Positions 1 to 7,646 of a stretch of 64,000 nt of DNA are shown here, one piece after another. The stretch covers positions 1 through 64,000 of the forward strand of contig NZ_JACHGJ010000003.1 of NCBI RefSeq assembly GCF_014207565.1. The letters are read 5' to 3'. The position numbers were made by a program, and so were the translations under genes. Numbering within the stretch: the first letter of the stretch is position 1; every line of letters begins with the position of its first letter. Below the pieces are notes generated by a model. That model searched no databases. It was not told the DNA's origin and saw only the letters and a program-made list of their open reading frames with translations. The stretch is from Spirochaeta isovalerica. Its GTDB lineage: Bacteria > Spirochaetota > Spirochaetia > DSM-2461.

Positions 1-101
1 AAAATGCACCTGACAGCCCTACTGTCACAAATACTGCTTTTCGCTTCGCGGCAGTATTTGCGCCAGCTTAACGGTCTGCAGGTGATTTTGGCGTTCTACG
101 G
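1..101 (+). repeat. attC-like recombination site (5' end outside window)
   Basis: This imperfect palindrome ends in GTTCTACGG (93-101). It contains the perfect hairpin TGACAG/CTGTCA (12-28), a perfect 10-bp stem CAAATACTGC/GCAGTATTTG (28-60) and outer arms CACCTG/CAGGTG. The same architecture recurs at 1115-1224 and, truncated, at 2103-2170. The layout, a variable palindromic site lying 3' of each small gene module, is that of integron cassette attC sites. The core GTTCTAC departs from the usual GTTRRRY and no integrase gene is in the window, so the identity is inferred. Confidence 0.5.
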
Positions 102-559
102 ATATATCCGTATCAGAATGTGGTTTATGTCGAACTGTATCTTTCTTCAAATTCGGAACATATAAATCCTGCTGAGCAGGATGAAAAATTATTGGTTATT
201 GCAAAATCAAAAAAAGAAAGAACCAGAACAGATACTGATTACTGAATTGATAAATTGGTTCATAAATTAACAATATACGAATTAGAATGGAAAGTATGTA
301 ATAAATATTGGCGTTGTGATTTATTACCTCCGGTGGAAGATTATTAAGAAAGAATATAATCCTCCAGCAGAGGATGAAGAAAATAATGGGCTATAGAAAA
401 AATCAATATGGAAAGTTTCAGAACCGTAAAGTTATTCTGAATTGATATATATATTCATATATTTTCAAAACATTAAGTAGAATCGGAACGTTTGGAATTG
501 ATTTCGGTGTCTGTGATTTATAGGTTCCCCTTTCAATTATTAAGTTTGCGTTCCAAAAA
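102..559 (+). repeat. non-coding cassette leader with two related ~190-bp units
   Basis: No credible gene is seen here. Immediately after the core is a short inverted repeat (ACGGATATATCCGT). Two related units follow, at about 150-344 and 345-535; a third copy lies at about 1275-1470. Each unit begins with a 17-nt hairpin of the form ATCCT...AGGAT (166-182 and 359-375), followed by a stretch containing GATAAATTGGTT and TTAACAATATA-like motifs and, near the end, TGTGATTTAT with CCTCCGGTGG or a variant. The leader precedes a toxin-antitoxin gene pair, so it may hold the promoter or a structured RNA. Confidence 0.55.
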
Positions 560-601
560 TTGATCCTTTACAATTTTCAAGAATATAATTATTATATAAT
601 T

Positions 602-886
602 ATGAAATACATATCATTTGAATGGGATGATAACAAGAATTCTATCAATGAAGAAAAGCATGGAGTCTCATTCGATGAAGCAAAATCGGTTTTCTACGAC
701 GAAAATGCGATCGAATTCTATGATGAAAACCACTCAGATGAAGAAGATAGATTTCTTTTATTGGGTAGGAGTCATCATTTTCGAATAATTCTTGTTTGTC
801 ATTGCATCCGCGAAAAGGGATCAAAAATTCGGATTATTTCAGCCAGAAAAGCAACCAAGAATGAACAACAATATTATAAGGGGTAA
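602..886 (+). CDS. brnT: BrnT family toxin
   Basis: This is a predicted ribonuclease toxin of the type II BrnT/BrnA family (RelE-like fold), 94 residues. The family signature is clear: an N-terminal FEWDDNKN segment, the NxxKHGVSFDEAKSVF motif, a central D-E-D-R-F stretch, and the C-terminal ISARKATKNEQQYY signature with conserved Arg and the closing Tyr residues. An upstream ATG at 560 would add 14 unmatched residues, so the ATG at 602 is preferred. The gene ends 4 bases before the BrnA-like antitoxin at 891, the standard toxin-first order. In known members BrnA represses the operon. The pair sits between two attC-like sites, where toxin-antitoxin genes are commonly found. Confidence 0.9.
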   Translation: MKYISFEWDDNKNSINEEKHGVSFDEAKSVFYDENAIEFYDENHSDEEDRFLLLGRSHHFRIILVCHCIREKGSKIRIISARKATKNEQQYYKG

Positions 887-890
887 GAGA

Positions 891-1106
891 ATGAAAGAAG
901 AATATGATTTTTCAAAAATGAAATCAAGAAAAAATCCCTATGCTAAAAAACTGAAAAAACAGATCACCATTAGAATAGCAGTAGATACAATTGAATATTT
1001 CAAAGAACTTTCTGAAGAAAGCGGTATGCCATATCAGAATTTAATAGACTTGTATTTAGAGGACTGTGCGAATCATCATAGAAAGCTTCATATGAGCTGG
1101 GAATAA
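891..1106 (+). CDS. brnA: BrnA-like antitoxin (CopG/ribbon-helix-helix type)
   Basis: A 71-residue partner of the BrnT toxin that starts 4 bases downstream of it. The ATG at 891 is preceded by the purine-rich ribosome binding site AAGGGGTAAGAG; an upstream start at 792 would overlap the toxin and is rejected. The N-terminus is basic. The middle has the KQITIRIAVDTIEYFKELS pattern of a ribbon-helix-helix DNA-binding strand and helix, followed by the SGMPYQNLIDLYLEDC segment typical of BrnA/CopG antitoxins. It should neutralise BrnT and autorepress the operon. The related sequence at 1786-2085 shares the same GIPYQTLINS-like motif. Confidence 0.85.
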   Translation: MKEEYDFSKMKSRKNPYAKKLKKQITIRIAVDTIEYFKELSEESGMPYQNLIDLYLEDCANHHRKLHMSWE

Positions 1107-1114
1107 TAAGAACA

Positions 1115-1224
1115 CCGTAGAACAAAAAAATGCAACTGACGACTTTTTTGTCACGCCAGCTGCATTCGCACCTGACGCGCCAACCCTTCGGGACAAAGTT
1201 GCAGCTGATTTTGGCGTTCTACGG
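1115..1224 (+). repeat. attC-like recombination site (complete)
   Basis: A 110-bp imperfect palindrome flanked by CCGTAGAAC (1115-1123) and its exact reverse complement GTTCTACGG (1216-1224). Internally it has TGCAAC/GTTGCA arms, a 17-nt TGAC/GTCA hairpin in the same position as in the site at 1-101, and a TTTTGGC stretch immediately before the core. It lies 9 bases after the brnA stop, as an attC lies at the 3' end of a cassette. The distance from the core at 93 to this core is 1,123 bp, defining one candidate cassette that carries brnTA. Confidence 0.55.
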
Positions 1225-1520
1225 ATAAAATCCGTATCAGAACATTTTTTCTGTAGAACGGTTTTTCTTTTTCAAATTCGGAACATATAAAATCCTCCTG
1301 TGGAGGATGAAGAAATTTGGGCAATATAAAACTCAGAATGGAAAGAATCAGAACAGTAGCTTTTGTCTGAGTTGATAAATTGGTTTATATATTAACAATA
1401 TAGAAATTTTAATTAGAAAGTATGCAAAGAAATCCGGTGTTGTGATTTATAACCTCCGGTGGAAGATTATGCTTCAGAGAAAGGTTGGCAATGTATATAC
1501 GTGGAATATATATTTAAAAT
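1225..1520 (+). repeat. non-coding cassette leader, third copy
   Basis: Closely related to 102-344: the same ACGGATAAAATCCGT inverted repeat after the core, the same AAATTCGGAACATATAAA lead-in, and a 17-nt hairpin at 1292-1308. Also shared are GATAAATTGGTTTATATATTAACAATATA and the TGTGATTTAT/CCTCCGGTGGAAGATTAT ending. The hairpin differs from that at 166-182 by a paired G-C to C-G exchange, which keeps the stem. No open frame of note is present. It precedes the second toxin-antitoxin module. Confidence 0.55.
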
Positions 1521-1784
1521 ATGGATATCATCTGGGTTGAAGATAAGAATTTATGGTTGCAACTCAATCGAAACACATCATTCGAAGTAATTGCAGACAA
1601 GATTCTTAATAAGCAATACATCGATATACTTGAGAATCCAACATGAGAAGAACAATTATATTTTATTATGGAATTAAACAATTACACTTGGATTGTACCG
1701 TTTCTTATCAATGATAAAGAAGAGATTGTTCTTAAAACGGCTTTTCCAAGGCGTAAGTACCATAAGAAATATGGGGGTATATAG
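1521..1784 (+). pseudogene. BrnT-like toxin gene interrupted by an in-frame stop
   Basis: Reading from the ATG at 1521 gives a toxin-like N-terminus (IIWVEDKNLWLQL, then SFEVIADKI and DILENP). It stops at TGA 1644-1646, and the same frame continues to TAG at 1782-1784 with ELNNYTWIVPFLINDKEEI and LKTAFPRRKY. Both halves match, in order, the small BrnT-like toxins paired with CopG antitoxins, which have a W-E-E-KN start, an L-D-I-x-E-H-P centre and a LKTxxPSRK ending. The segment around the stop is also shorter than I expect, suggesting a small deletion. The antitoxin gene follows after one base. Readthrough cannot be excluded from sequence alone. Confidence 0.7.
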
Positions 1785-1785
1785 A

Positions 1786-2085
1786 ATGGAACAGTTATTA
1801 CCAGAAGAATTGGAAATAGAGAATGATATTGAGAATCTAGGACCTGTTTCCGCTGAAAAGAGGAATAAAATTGAAGGCCTTATTGATGCTGCTAAGAAAA
1901 ATAAAGCTATCAGCCTACGCATAGCCAGCTATGACCTTGAAAAAATAAAGGAAAAAGCCGGAAAAGAGGGTATTCCTTATCAGACACTGATAAATAGCAT
2001 TCTTCACAAATATATTACTAATCAATTACTGGAAAAAGATGAAATAATTAAGACGTTTTCAGTAATGCAAAAAATGAAAGTATAG
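1786..2085 (+). CDS. CopG/BrnA-like antitoxin
   Basis: A 99-residue protein starting at the ATG at 1786, one base after the stop of the broken toxin frame, preceded by the purine-rich ATGGGGGTATATAGA. An upstream in-frame start at 1693 would lie inside the toxin and is rejected. The C-terminal half has the antitoxin pattern AISLRIASYDLEKIKEKA followed by GIPYQTLINSILHKYITNQL, the same ribbon-helix-helix layout as the BrnA at 891. It remains open although its toxin looks inactivated, which would be expected if it were harmless alone or cross-reacts with another toxin. Confidence 0.75.
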   Translation: MEQLLPEELEIENDIENLGPVSAEKRNKIEGLIDAAKKNKAISLRIASYDLEKIKEKAGKEGIPYQTLINSILHKYITNQLLEKDEIIKTFSVMQKMKV

Positions 2086-2102
2086 ATGAAATAATAAAGA
2101 CA

Positions 2103-2170
2103 CCATAGAACAAGCAAATGAACGTGACATTTCTATTGTCAAATTTCTTGCAGTTCTGCCAATCACAGCG
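2103..2170 (+). repeat. truncated attC-like site
   Basis: It begins CCATAGAAC 17 bases after the antitoxin stop and continues with AAATGAACGTGAC and a 17-nt TGACA/TGTCA hairpin in the same register as the sites at 1-101 and 1115-1224. The matching right half, expected as GTTCTATGG, is not found. The sequence runs instead into the transposase remnant. The site therefore looks cut by insertion or deletion. Confidence 0.45.
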
Positions 2171-2224
2171 GAGTATTCTTACCCCTGCTACAGTACATGG
2201 GTTCTGTTAAAAAGCAAGAAAATT

Positions 2225-2542
2225 ATGGGACATATAAAGAATTGTACAAACTGTAATTTGCGGTCCAAGTGCTTGAGAAAAAATAACACAAAAGCAAGAC
2301 AAGTCGTAATCTTTGATAAGGTTGAAAACGCGACAGAGAAAATGAAAAGAAAAATCGATACAGCTTATGGGCGGAGTCTCTATTCAAAAAGAATGGGGAT
2401 AGTCGAGCCGGTCTTTGGACATATTAGAGGGACGCTTAAACTTGATAGATTCTCTTTTCGGAGCAGACAGAAGGTCAATAACCAATGGTTATTGTATTGC
2501 ATAGTCCACAATATCGGGAAAATTAACCGGTATGGGATATGA
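2225..2542 (+). pseudogene. transposase C-terminal fragment (IS1182-like DDE family)
   Basis: A 105-residue open frame that matches only the end of IS1182-type transposases. It has the Cys-rich CTNCNLRSKCL segment, then KMKRKIDTAYGRSLYSKRMG, the VEPVFGHIRG motif carrying the catalytic Glu, and the QWLLYCIVHNIGKI ending. Full-length family members are about 450-550 residues, so the N-terminal three quarters, including the first two catalytic Asp residues, are missing. No terminal inverted repeats are evident on either side. It is a decayed insertion next to the cassette-like region and probably truncated the attC-like site at 2103. Confidence 0.8.
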
Positions 2543-2731
2543 AAAAGAAAGAAAAGTAGAGAATATTGATGAGAGACCGTATAATGGGTGTGAACCTGCC
2601 CCGATTGGAATATTGAAAGATCTGGGAATATCCAGGGAAACCCAATATTAGAGATGCCCTTCTGGTGAAAGCGACCTTTTCAAGGGTTATTCTACAGGCT
2701 CGTTATCTAGGCTTGATATTTTAGAAAACTA

Positions 2732-2773
2732 GAGTACAATCAAATATATGATAATAATTATTGGAGTGTACTC
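2732..2773 (+). promoter_or_regulatory. inverted repeat GAGTACA/TGTACTC before the ATPase gene
   Basis: GAGTACA (2732-2738) and TGTACTC (2767-2773) form a perfect 7-bp inverted repeat with a 28-base spacer. The right arm touches the ribosome binding site GGAG and lies just before the ATG at 2776. It could be an operator or a weak stem occluding translation. No protein is known to bind it. The rest of 2543-2760 shows no gene. Confidence 0.3.
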
Positions 2774-2775
2774 AA

Positions 2776-3987
2776 ATGATAAGCAATTTTATAAATACCT
2801 ATAAAAGACTCCTACAATATACTAAATATTCACACCATAGATACATATACTCTGATTTCAATACAGATAATCGACTAACAGGATTAATTGGTCCCAGAGG
2901 TACAGGTAAAACAACCTTACTTCTTCAGTACATAAAAGAACGAATACCAAATATCGATGAATGCATCTATGCATCAATTGATAATATTTACTTCTCCCAA
3001 AACACTTTACTTGAATTTGTAAATACTCTGTATGAGGATTATGGGGTAAGATATTTCTTCCTGGATGAAATTCATAAATACCCGCATTGGAACCAGGAAT
3101 TAAAAAACCTCTATGATTCATACCCGGATATAAAGATTATATTCTCAGGAAGTTCCAGCATAGATCTTGTAAAGGGAACATACGATTTATCAAGGAGAGG
3201 TGTAATTTACAGAATTGGGGGATTATCATTTCGAGAATATCTATTATTCAATGATATAGCTGATACCGGAACAATTTCTTTCCAGGAAATTATTAATAAT
3301 AGATTTTTATTTGAGTCTAAAATCGGTGAAATAAAGAAATTGAAAGGTTATTTCAAGGAGTATCTCGGTGCAGGATACTACCCTTTTGTGCTGGAAGGTA
3401 AGGACTCATACAGCCAGAAGATCCAGAGAATTATTGATAAGACAATATTTGAAGACATCTCAAATCACTATAAATTGAAAACAGAAAATCTATCCAATTT
3501 CAAACGGATACTGGCTTATATGGCTACAATACCGCCAGGAGAACTAAACCGAAATAGTATTTCCAGGAACATTGGACTTGATAATAGGACTGTTCAAAAT
3601 TATTTGGAGATATTACAGGAAACAGGATTGATCACGTTATTATCTATGAATATAGCTGGAAGCCAAATTTTAAAGCAGACAGAAAAAATGTATTTAGATA
3701 ACCCCGATCTATATTCCTCAATAACAAATGAAATCGGTTTTGCATCGCATATAGGAACTATAAGAGAGATTTTTTTTATTAATATGGTCAAAAACTCAGG
3801 GAATAATATCCATGTAAGTAAAATCGGTGATTTTGAAATAGATGGAAATTTATTCGAAATTGGAGGTAAGAATAAAGATAGAAAACAGCTGAAAGAAAAT
3901 CCAGAAAACGGGTATATAGTCAAAGATGATATTTTATACGGATCTAAATGTGAAATACCATTGCACCTATTCGGTTTCCTTTATTAG
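2776..3987 (+). CDS. AAA+ ATP-binding protein with DUF4143-type C-terminus
   Basis: A 403-residue P-loop ATPase of the large prokaryotic AAA/DUF4143 group. Walker A is GPRGTGKTTL near residue 40, Walker B is FFLDEIHKYPHW near residue 95, and a GSSS sensor-1-like segment follows. The C-terminal half has the winged-helix and nuclease-like region typical of DUF4143, with RNIGLDNRTVQNYLEIL and the late GDFEIDGNLFEIGGKNK stretch. The start is taken at ATG 2776 with GGAG seven bases upstream; a TTG at 2761 would include the ribosome binding site. Members are common in accessory islands, and their cellular role is not established. The gene is AT-rich like its surroundings. Confidence 0.8.
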   Translation: MISNFINTYKRLLQYTKYSHHRYIYSDFNTDNRLTGLIGPRGTGKTTLLLQYIKERIPNIDECIYASIDNIYFSQNTLLEFVNTLYEDYGVRYFFLDEIHKYPHWNQELKNLYDSYPDIKIIFSGSSSIDLVKGTYDLSRRGVIYRIGGLSFREYLLFNDIADTGTISFQEIINNRFLFESKIGEIKKLKGYFKEYLGAGYYPFVLEGKDSYSQKIQRIIDKTIFEDISNHYKLKTENLSNFKRILAYMATIPPGELNRNSISRNIGLDNRTVQNYLEILQETGLITLLSMNIAGSQILKQTEKMYLDNPDLYSSITNEIGFASHIGTIREIFFINMVKNSGNNIHVSKIGDFEIDGNLFEIGGKNKDRKQLKENPENGYIVKDDILYGSKCEIPLHLFGFLY

Positions 3988-4297
3988 CTGGTGGCTATGT
4001 TCCCAATCTTGTTATGGCCGCCTTACACCCTCTTTCCAGCCGATTCGTGAGAGCATTTGACAAGTCTGGAATAAGAGATGAAATTCCCAACATTTTCAAA
4101 CCGGTTTATATCATAGATTTTATAGAGAATGACAAGAGAAAGAATAGGTCCGATTCCCGGTACAGTTCTCAACAGGGTTGCTGCAAATCCTCATCGCAAC
4201 CAGATGAATCTAAACATACAAACTATGGTTTTTTTACTGTTTTGACTTAAAATTAGGTAATTAACCTGTATATTTTAATAATCCGAGGAGAGAGATA
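3988..4297. other. intergenic stretch without a supported gene
   Basis: This 310-bp gap contains a 78-codon open frame (4014-4250) with no ribosome binding site and no recognisable pattern, so I do not call it. The last 15 bases carry the GAGGAGAG ribosome binding site of the reductase gene at 4298. I see no terminator or repeat. Confidence 0.5.
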
Positions 4298-5293
4298 ATG
4301 AAAGATATTGATTTTAAAGCTTACGTAGTGAATGAAGAAGAGAACAATTACCTTGGAAAAATTACCAGAAGAAAGATTGATGATCTTCCTGAAGGAGATC
4401 TATTAATAAAAGTATATTACTCCTCATTAAATTATAAAGATGCATTATCAGCTTCCGGAAATAAGGGGGTAACAAAAAGTTACCCTCATACACCAGGTAT
4501 CGATGCTGTTGGAGAGATTGTACGATCAGAGGATCAAAGATTTACGATTGGAGACAAGGTAATCGTTACAAGTTACGATCTTGGTATGAATACTGATGGA
4601 GGGTTTGGCGAATACATACAAGTCCCTTCAAAATGGGCAGTTAAATTACCTGAGAATTTATCAATGAAGGAAGCAATGATTTATGGAACTGCAGGATTAA
4701 CTGCAGGAATATCAATATTGAGGCTTACTGAATTAGTTAAACCGGAAGATGGGAAAATTATTGTATCCGGAGCAACAGGAGGCGTCGGTACTATAAGTGT
4801 CGCTATTCTAAAGAAATTAGGATATTCAGTCACAGCCATCACAGGAAAAGAAACAGAAAAAAAATATTTGTCGGATCTTGGTGCAGAAGAAATAATAATG
4901 AGAAAAGATTTTGAAGCTTTAGAAAAGAAGCCATTATTGAAAACAATATATGCTGGTGCAATTGATACTGTTGGTGGAATCATTTTGGAAAATATTATTA
5001 AGTCCATAAAACAGAATGGCGCAGTAACATGCTGTGGAAATGTTGCCTCTGCAAAATTAGAATTAACTGTTTTCCCTTTTATTTTACGCGGAGTAACATT
5101 AATTGGTATTGATTCTCAGAACTTGCCAATGATCTACAGAGAGAAAGTCTGGAAGCAATTAGCGTCTGATTGGAAACCGGATTCGTTAATGGATTCTTAC
5201 GATGAAATTTCTCTAGATGATATTGATCAAAAAATCTCATTGATGCTTCAAGGAAAACTGAAAGGTCGTACTGTAATAAATATGAGTAAATAG
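4298..5293 (+). CDS. YhdH/YhfP-family (AcuI-like) acrylyl-CoA/quinone reductase
   Basis: A 331-residue zinc-independent medium-chain dehydrogenase/reductase. The N-terminal GroES-like half has SSLNYKDAL and PHTPGIDAVGEI, both hallmarks of the YhdH/YhfP subfamily, and FTIGDKVIVTSYDLGMNTDGGFGEY. The Rossmann half has GTAGLTAG and the dinucleotide loop SGATGGVGT. AcuI members reduce acryloyl-CoA to propionyl-CoA with NADPH; other members are annotated as quinone oxidoreductases, and substrate cannot be assigned from sequence. A strong ribosome binding site GAGGAGAG precedes the ATG at 4298. The gene is AT-rich and appears to stand alone. Length is normal for the family (about 325-335). Confidence 0.9.
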   Translation: MKDIDFKAYVVNEEENNYLGKITRRKIDDLPEGDLLIKVYYSSLNYKDALSASGNKGVTKSYPHTPGIDAVGEIVRSEDQRFTIGDKVIVTSYDLGMNTDGGFGEYIQVPSKWAVKLPENLSMKEAMIYGTAGLTAGISILRLTELVKPEDGKIIVSGATGGVGTISVAILKKLGYSVTAITGKETEKKYLSDLGAEEIIMRKDFEALEKKPLLKTIYAGAIDTVGGIILENIIKSIKQNGAVTCCGNVASAKLELTVFPFILRGVTLIGIDSQNLPMIYREKVWKQLASDWKPDSLMDSYDEISLDDIDQKISLMLQGKLKGRTVINMSK

Positions 5294-5362
5294 CATAATG
5301 CAACGTATCGAACGCATAAACCAGAACTTCCTATGGCAGAAATCCTGTCCTACCGGAGTATT

Positions 5363-6394
5363 ATGACAAAGAAAAATACGAAACAAATAATCAGAATAGC
5401 ATTGCTGATAGGTACGATAGTCTCTTTATTTTTCGTACCATGGCTTTTGGTAAAAGCGTGGATTCTGCCATTGCCTGATACGGTTCAAGAACAGCTGGAC
5501 GAAGCCATTAATCATGGATTTGACGGAATGATTGTCTATATTGACCAGGCCGGCAAACAACCGCAATTACTTTCTGCAGGCTGGCACAATCGAGAGTCCA
5601 TGATACCAGCCAAACCTGATGCCTTGTTTAAAATTGCCAGCATCAGCAAATTATATGATGCCGTCGCTGTTACTAAATTAGTTAGCGAGGGACGCCTTTC
5701 TTTGGAAAAAACCATTGCTGATTATTTACCGGAGCTTGTCAGCAGAATTGAAAATGCCGAAAAAATTACCCTTAGACTAATGATCCAGCACAGAAGCGGA
5801 ATCCCCAATTACACAGATTCTCCGAATTTCTGGGCTGAGCCAACTGGAACTTATGAAGAAAGTCTTGCGTTAATTGAAGGAATGCCGGCTAATTTTAATC
5901 CTGGGGATGACTATGAATATTGTAACACGAATTACCTTCTGATTAATAAGATCATGGATGATGTTTTGGGTTATCCGAATTTTCAATTTATACATGATGA
6001 AATTTTATTGCCCCTTAATCTAAACAATACCTATGGTTCATTAAATGAGGTAAATATGGATCAAGTTATGAGTGGATATCATGTAGGACATCCTTTTGAT
6101 TTAAAGGCTGACGAACATGGCATGGTAGCTACGGCAGAAGATGTGGGTATATTTATAAGGGCATTGAATGAAGGATCATTGTTTAAACCGGGAGAACAGG
6201 AGATTTACTCTTCTATTTATGAATATGAACATGGTGGCTGGGTTCCCGGTTATCAAAGTTTTGCAAAGTATGATCAAGATCTTGATACTGTTTTTGTTGA
6301 ATTCTACAGCACAACCGACTCTAAACTCTACTATTGGAATTTATCAGAAATTATAAATAATAGAATTGTTAAGATCATAAGAAAGAAATACTAG
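5363..6394 (+). CDS. membrane-anchored serine hydrolase, class C beta-lactamase fold
   Basis: A predicted serine hydrolase of the penicillin-binding-protein/beta-lactamase class C family (DD-peptidase or esterase-like). The catalytic SISK tetrad is at residues 93-96, the YCN motif at about 186-188, and a late HGGW segment stands where the family has HxG or KTG. An N-terminal hydrophobic segment (about residues 9-33) anchors it in the membrane, with the domain outside. ATG 5363 is preferred because GGAG lies six bases upstream; the longer frame from 5333 has no ribosome binding site. With about 343 residues it is slightly short for the family. Substrate is unknown; it is not necessarily a resistance enzyme. 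Confidence 0.85.
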   Translation: MTKKNTKQIIRIALLIGTIVSLFFVPWLLVKAWILPLPDTVQEQLDEAINHGFDGMIVYIDQAGKQPQLLSAGWHNRESMIPAKPDALFKIASISKLYDAVAVTKLVSEGRLSLEKTIADYLPELVSRIENAEKITLRLMIQHRSGIPNYTDSPNFWAEPTGTYEESLALIEGMPANFNPGDDYEYCNTNYLLINKIMDDVLGYPNFQFIHDEILLPLNLNNTYGSLNEVNMDQVMSGYHVGHPFDLKADEHGMVATAEDVGIFIRALNEGSLFKPGEQEIYSSIYEYEHGGWVPGYQSFAKYDQDLDTVFVEFYSTTDSKLYYWNLSEIINNRIVKIIRKKY

Positions 6395-6465
6395 CCTCTA
6401 CATTTTGCATATTTCAAATAGGGATACCAAAACATGTTTTTGCGGAAGACCCATTGAATCATAAA

Positions 6466-6485
6466 CCGGAGAAATTAATCTCCGG
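6466..6485. terminator. bidirectional-looking hairpin between convergent genes
   Basis: A perfect 7-bp stem CCGGAGA/TCTCCGG with a 6-base AT loop lies between the ends of the convergent genes at 6394 and 6491. The tail is T-rich but interrupted on both strands, so termination strength is uncertain. Confidence 0.55.
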
Positions 6486-6490
6486 CGTAT

Positions 6491-6919
6491 TTATTCTGTA
6501 TTTTTTACTTTGAGTTTTTTATTGATTTCCCTGGCGCTGTGGAAATTGATCAGATAACTCATAAGATAGAAGAGACTTTTTGCGATTACATATACGATGA
6601 ATATAAGCCATCCTTTTCCGGCGAATGTTTTCCCTCCCGATGTGAAATGATAGAAAAGAATAAGAAGCGCCGCATCGGCCAGAACGGAAGTTATCAGATA
6701 ATTGATACGCATAAGGTGCTCTTCCAGTTTATGGAAATTGACCAGCGATTCCATTCTGAAGACGACTGCGCCGCCAAGCAATATCATCTGCCACAGGTTT
6801 CTCCTCCCGAGAACTTCCATATTGTTGAATTGCAGGACCAGTGTCCAGACAAGCAATATGGCTCCGCAAACAGCCGCCGTTTCCCAGAACATTTTCCAAT
6901 AATGATCTTTTAATGACAT
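6491..6919 (-). CDS. DUF3021 family membrane protein
   Basis: A 142-residue protein with four predicted membrane segments: an early TAAVCGAILLVWTLVL helix, LWQMILLGGAVVF, ITSVLADAALLILFYHF, and WLIFIVYVIAKSLFYLMSYL. A basic cytoplasmic tail follows. Four-helix architecture and size match DUF3021, whose genes almost always follow a LytTR regulator, as here: the upstream gene ends one base before this start. In such pairs the membrane protein is thought to hold the regulator inactive until a signal arrives. The signal is unknown. Confidence 0.8.
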   Translation of the reverse strand: MSLKDHYWKMFWETAAVCGAILLVWTLVLQFNNMEVLGRRNLWQMILLGGAVVFRMESLVNFHKLEEHLMRINYLITSVLADAALLILFYHFTSGGKTFAGKGWLIFIVYVIAKSLFYLMSYLINFHSAREINKKLKVKNTE

Positions 6920-6920
6920 A

Positions 6921-7370
6921 TTATTTCCTCCTGTTAATTCCCAATATGGATTTCAAATCCCCGACATATTTTCTCGAGATATAGACTTTCTTTTTGTTCT
7001 TTAGCATCGCTTCCATTCTTCCGTCGATGACAGGTCGAACCGATTCGATCTTCCCTGTATTGAGGATCATCCACTTCGACGCTCGGAAAAACTGATGTTT
7101 CGGCAATTCCTCTTCCAGTTCGTATAGTTTTTTCCGGCTTATGTATTTGTCGCATTCCCCATAGATAAAGACTCTTCTGTCAAAAGACTCTACATAATAG
7201 ATCTTTTCCGGATCCAGTAAGTGAAGCTCTTTGTCAACTTCGCCGAACAAAGCTGTCGGCGGGGAATCGAGATATGTGAGAAGTGCGGATACTTCATCAT
7301 CAATAGCGTGACAGTAGATGACCACTTCCGTTTCTGATTCTTCCGATATATGTTCAATAGATGTTTTCAT
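6921..7370 (-). CDS. LytTR-domain DNA-binding regulator
   Basis: A 149-residue regulator with a short N-terminal segment lacking a receiver domain and a C-terminal LytTR DNA-binding domain. The latter shows LLDPEKIYYVESFDRRVFIY, KLYELEEELPKHQFFRASKWMI, NTGKIESVRP and the closing KKVYISRKYVGDLKSIL. These simple LytTR proteins typically bind direct repeats upstream of their own operon together with a DUF3021 partner, which follows here with a one-base gap. A good AAGGAG ribosome binding site precedes the ATG, so the start is firm. Regulation by the partner is inferred from family context. Confidence 0.9.
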   Translation of the reverse strand: MKTSIEHISEESETEVVIYCHAIDDEVSALLTYLDSPPTALFGEVDKELHLLDPEKIYYVESFDRRVFIYGECDKYISRKKLYELEEELPKHQFFRASKWMILNTGKIESVRPVIDGRMEAMLKNKKKVYISRKYVGDLKSILGINRRK

Positions 7371-7437
7371 TTAACCAGCTCCTTATGAAATTCAATATAA
7401 TCTGATATGATTAAATGCTACAGGGATTAGGGGTAAA

Positions 7438-7590
7438 ATGCGGAAAAGCTTGCTTAAGATGCATATTGAAGGAAAAGAATGGTTCCGCTGCCATTGGAAA
7501 TCTCATATCATCAATTCTCCAAGTTCCAGATGCAGCATAGTTATTCAGAAAGAAAGCGATAATCCATATTTATGTGAACTGGTTTTTTAA
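7438..7590 (+). CDS. possible 50-residue small protein
   Basis: An open frame with AGGGG five bases before the ATG at 7438 and a TAA at 7588. The product is basic and rich in His, Trp and Cys (KEWFRCHWKSH, then SSRCSIVIQK) without a membrane segment or signal peptide. I recognise no family. It occupies much of the 276-bp gap between the divergent LytTR and acetyltransferase genes and could equally be the residue of a decayed gene. Confidence 0.3.
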   Translation: MRKSLLKMHIEGKEWFRCHWKSHIINSPSSRCSIVIQKESDNPYLCELVF

Positions 7591-7646
7591 GGTTGATAGA
7601 TTTAAATCACAAAAATGATTAAGCCAAATCAGAAAAGGAATATAAT

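Noticed and set aside
150-1470. CRISPR array
   Set aside because: The repeated units are about 190 bp, imperfect, and not separated by uniform spacers; no cas gene is present.
4014-4250. 78-codon open frame
   Set aside because: No ribosome binding site, no recognisable pattern, and composition like the surrounding non-coding DNA.
5363-6394. Antibiotic-resistance beta-lactamase
   Set aside because: The fold and SxxK motif are shared with peptidases and esterases; nothing in the sequence or neighbourhood shows resistance function.
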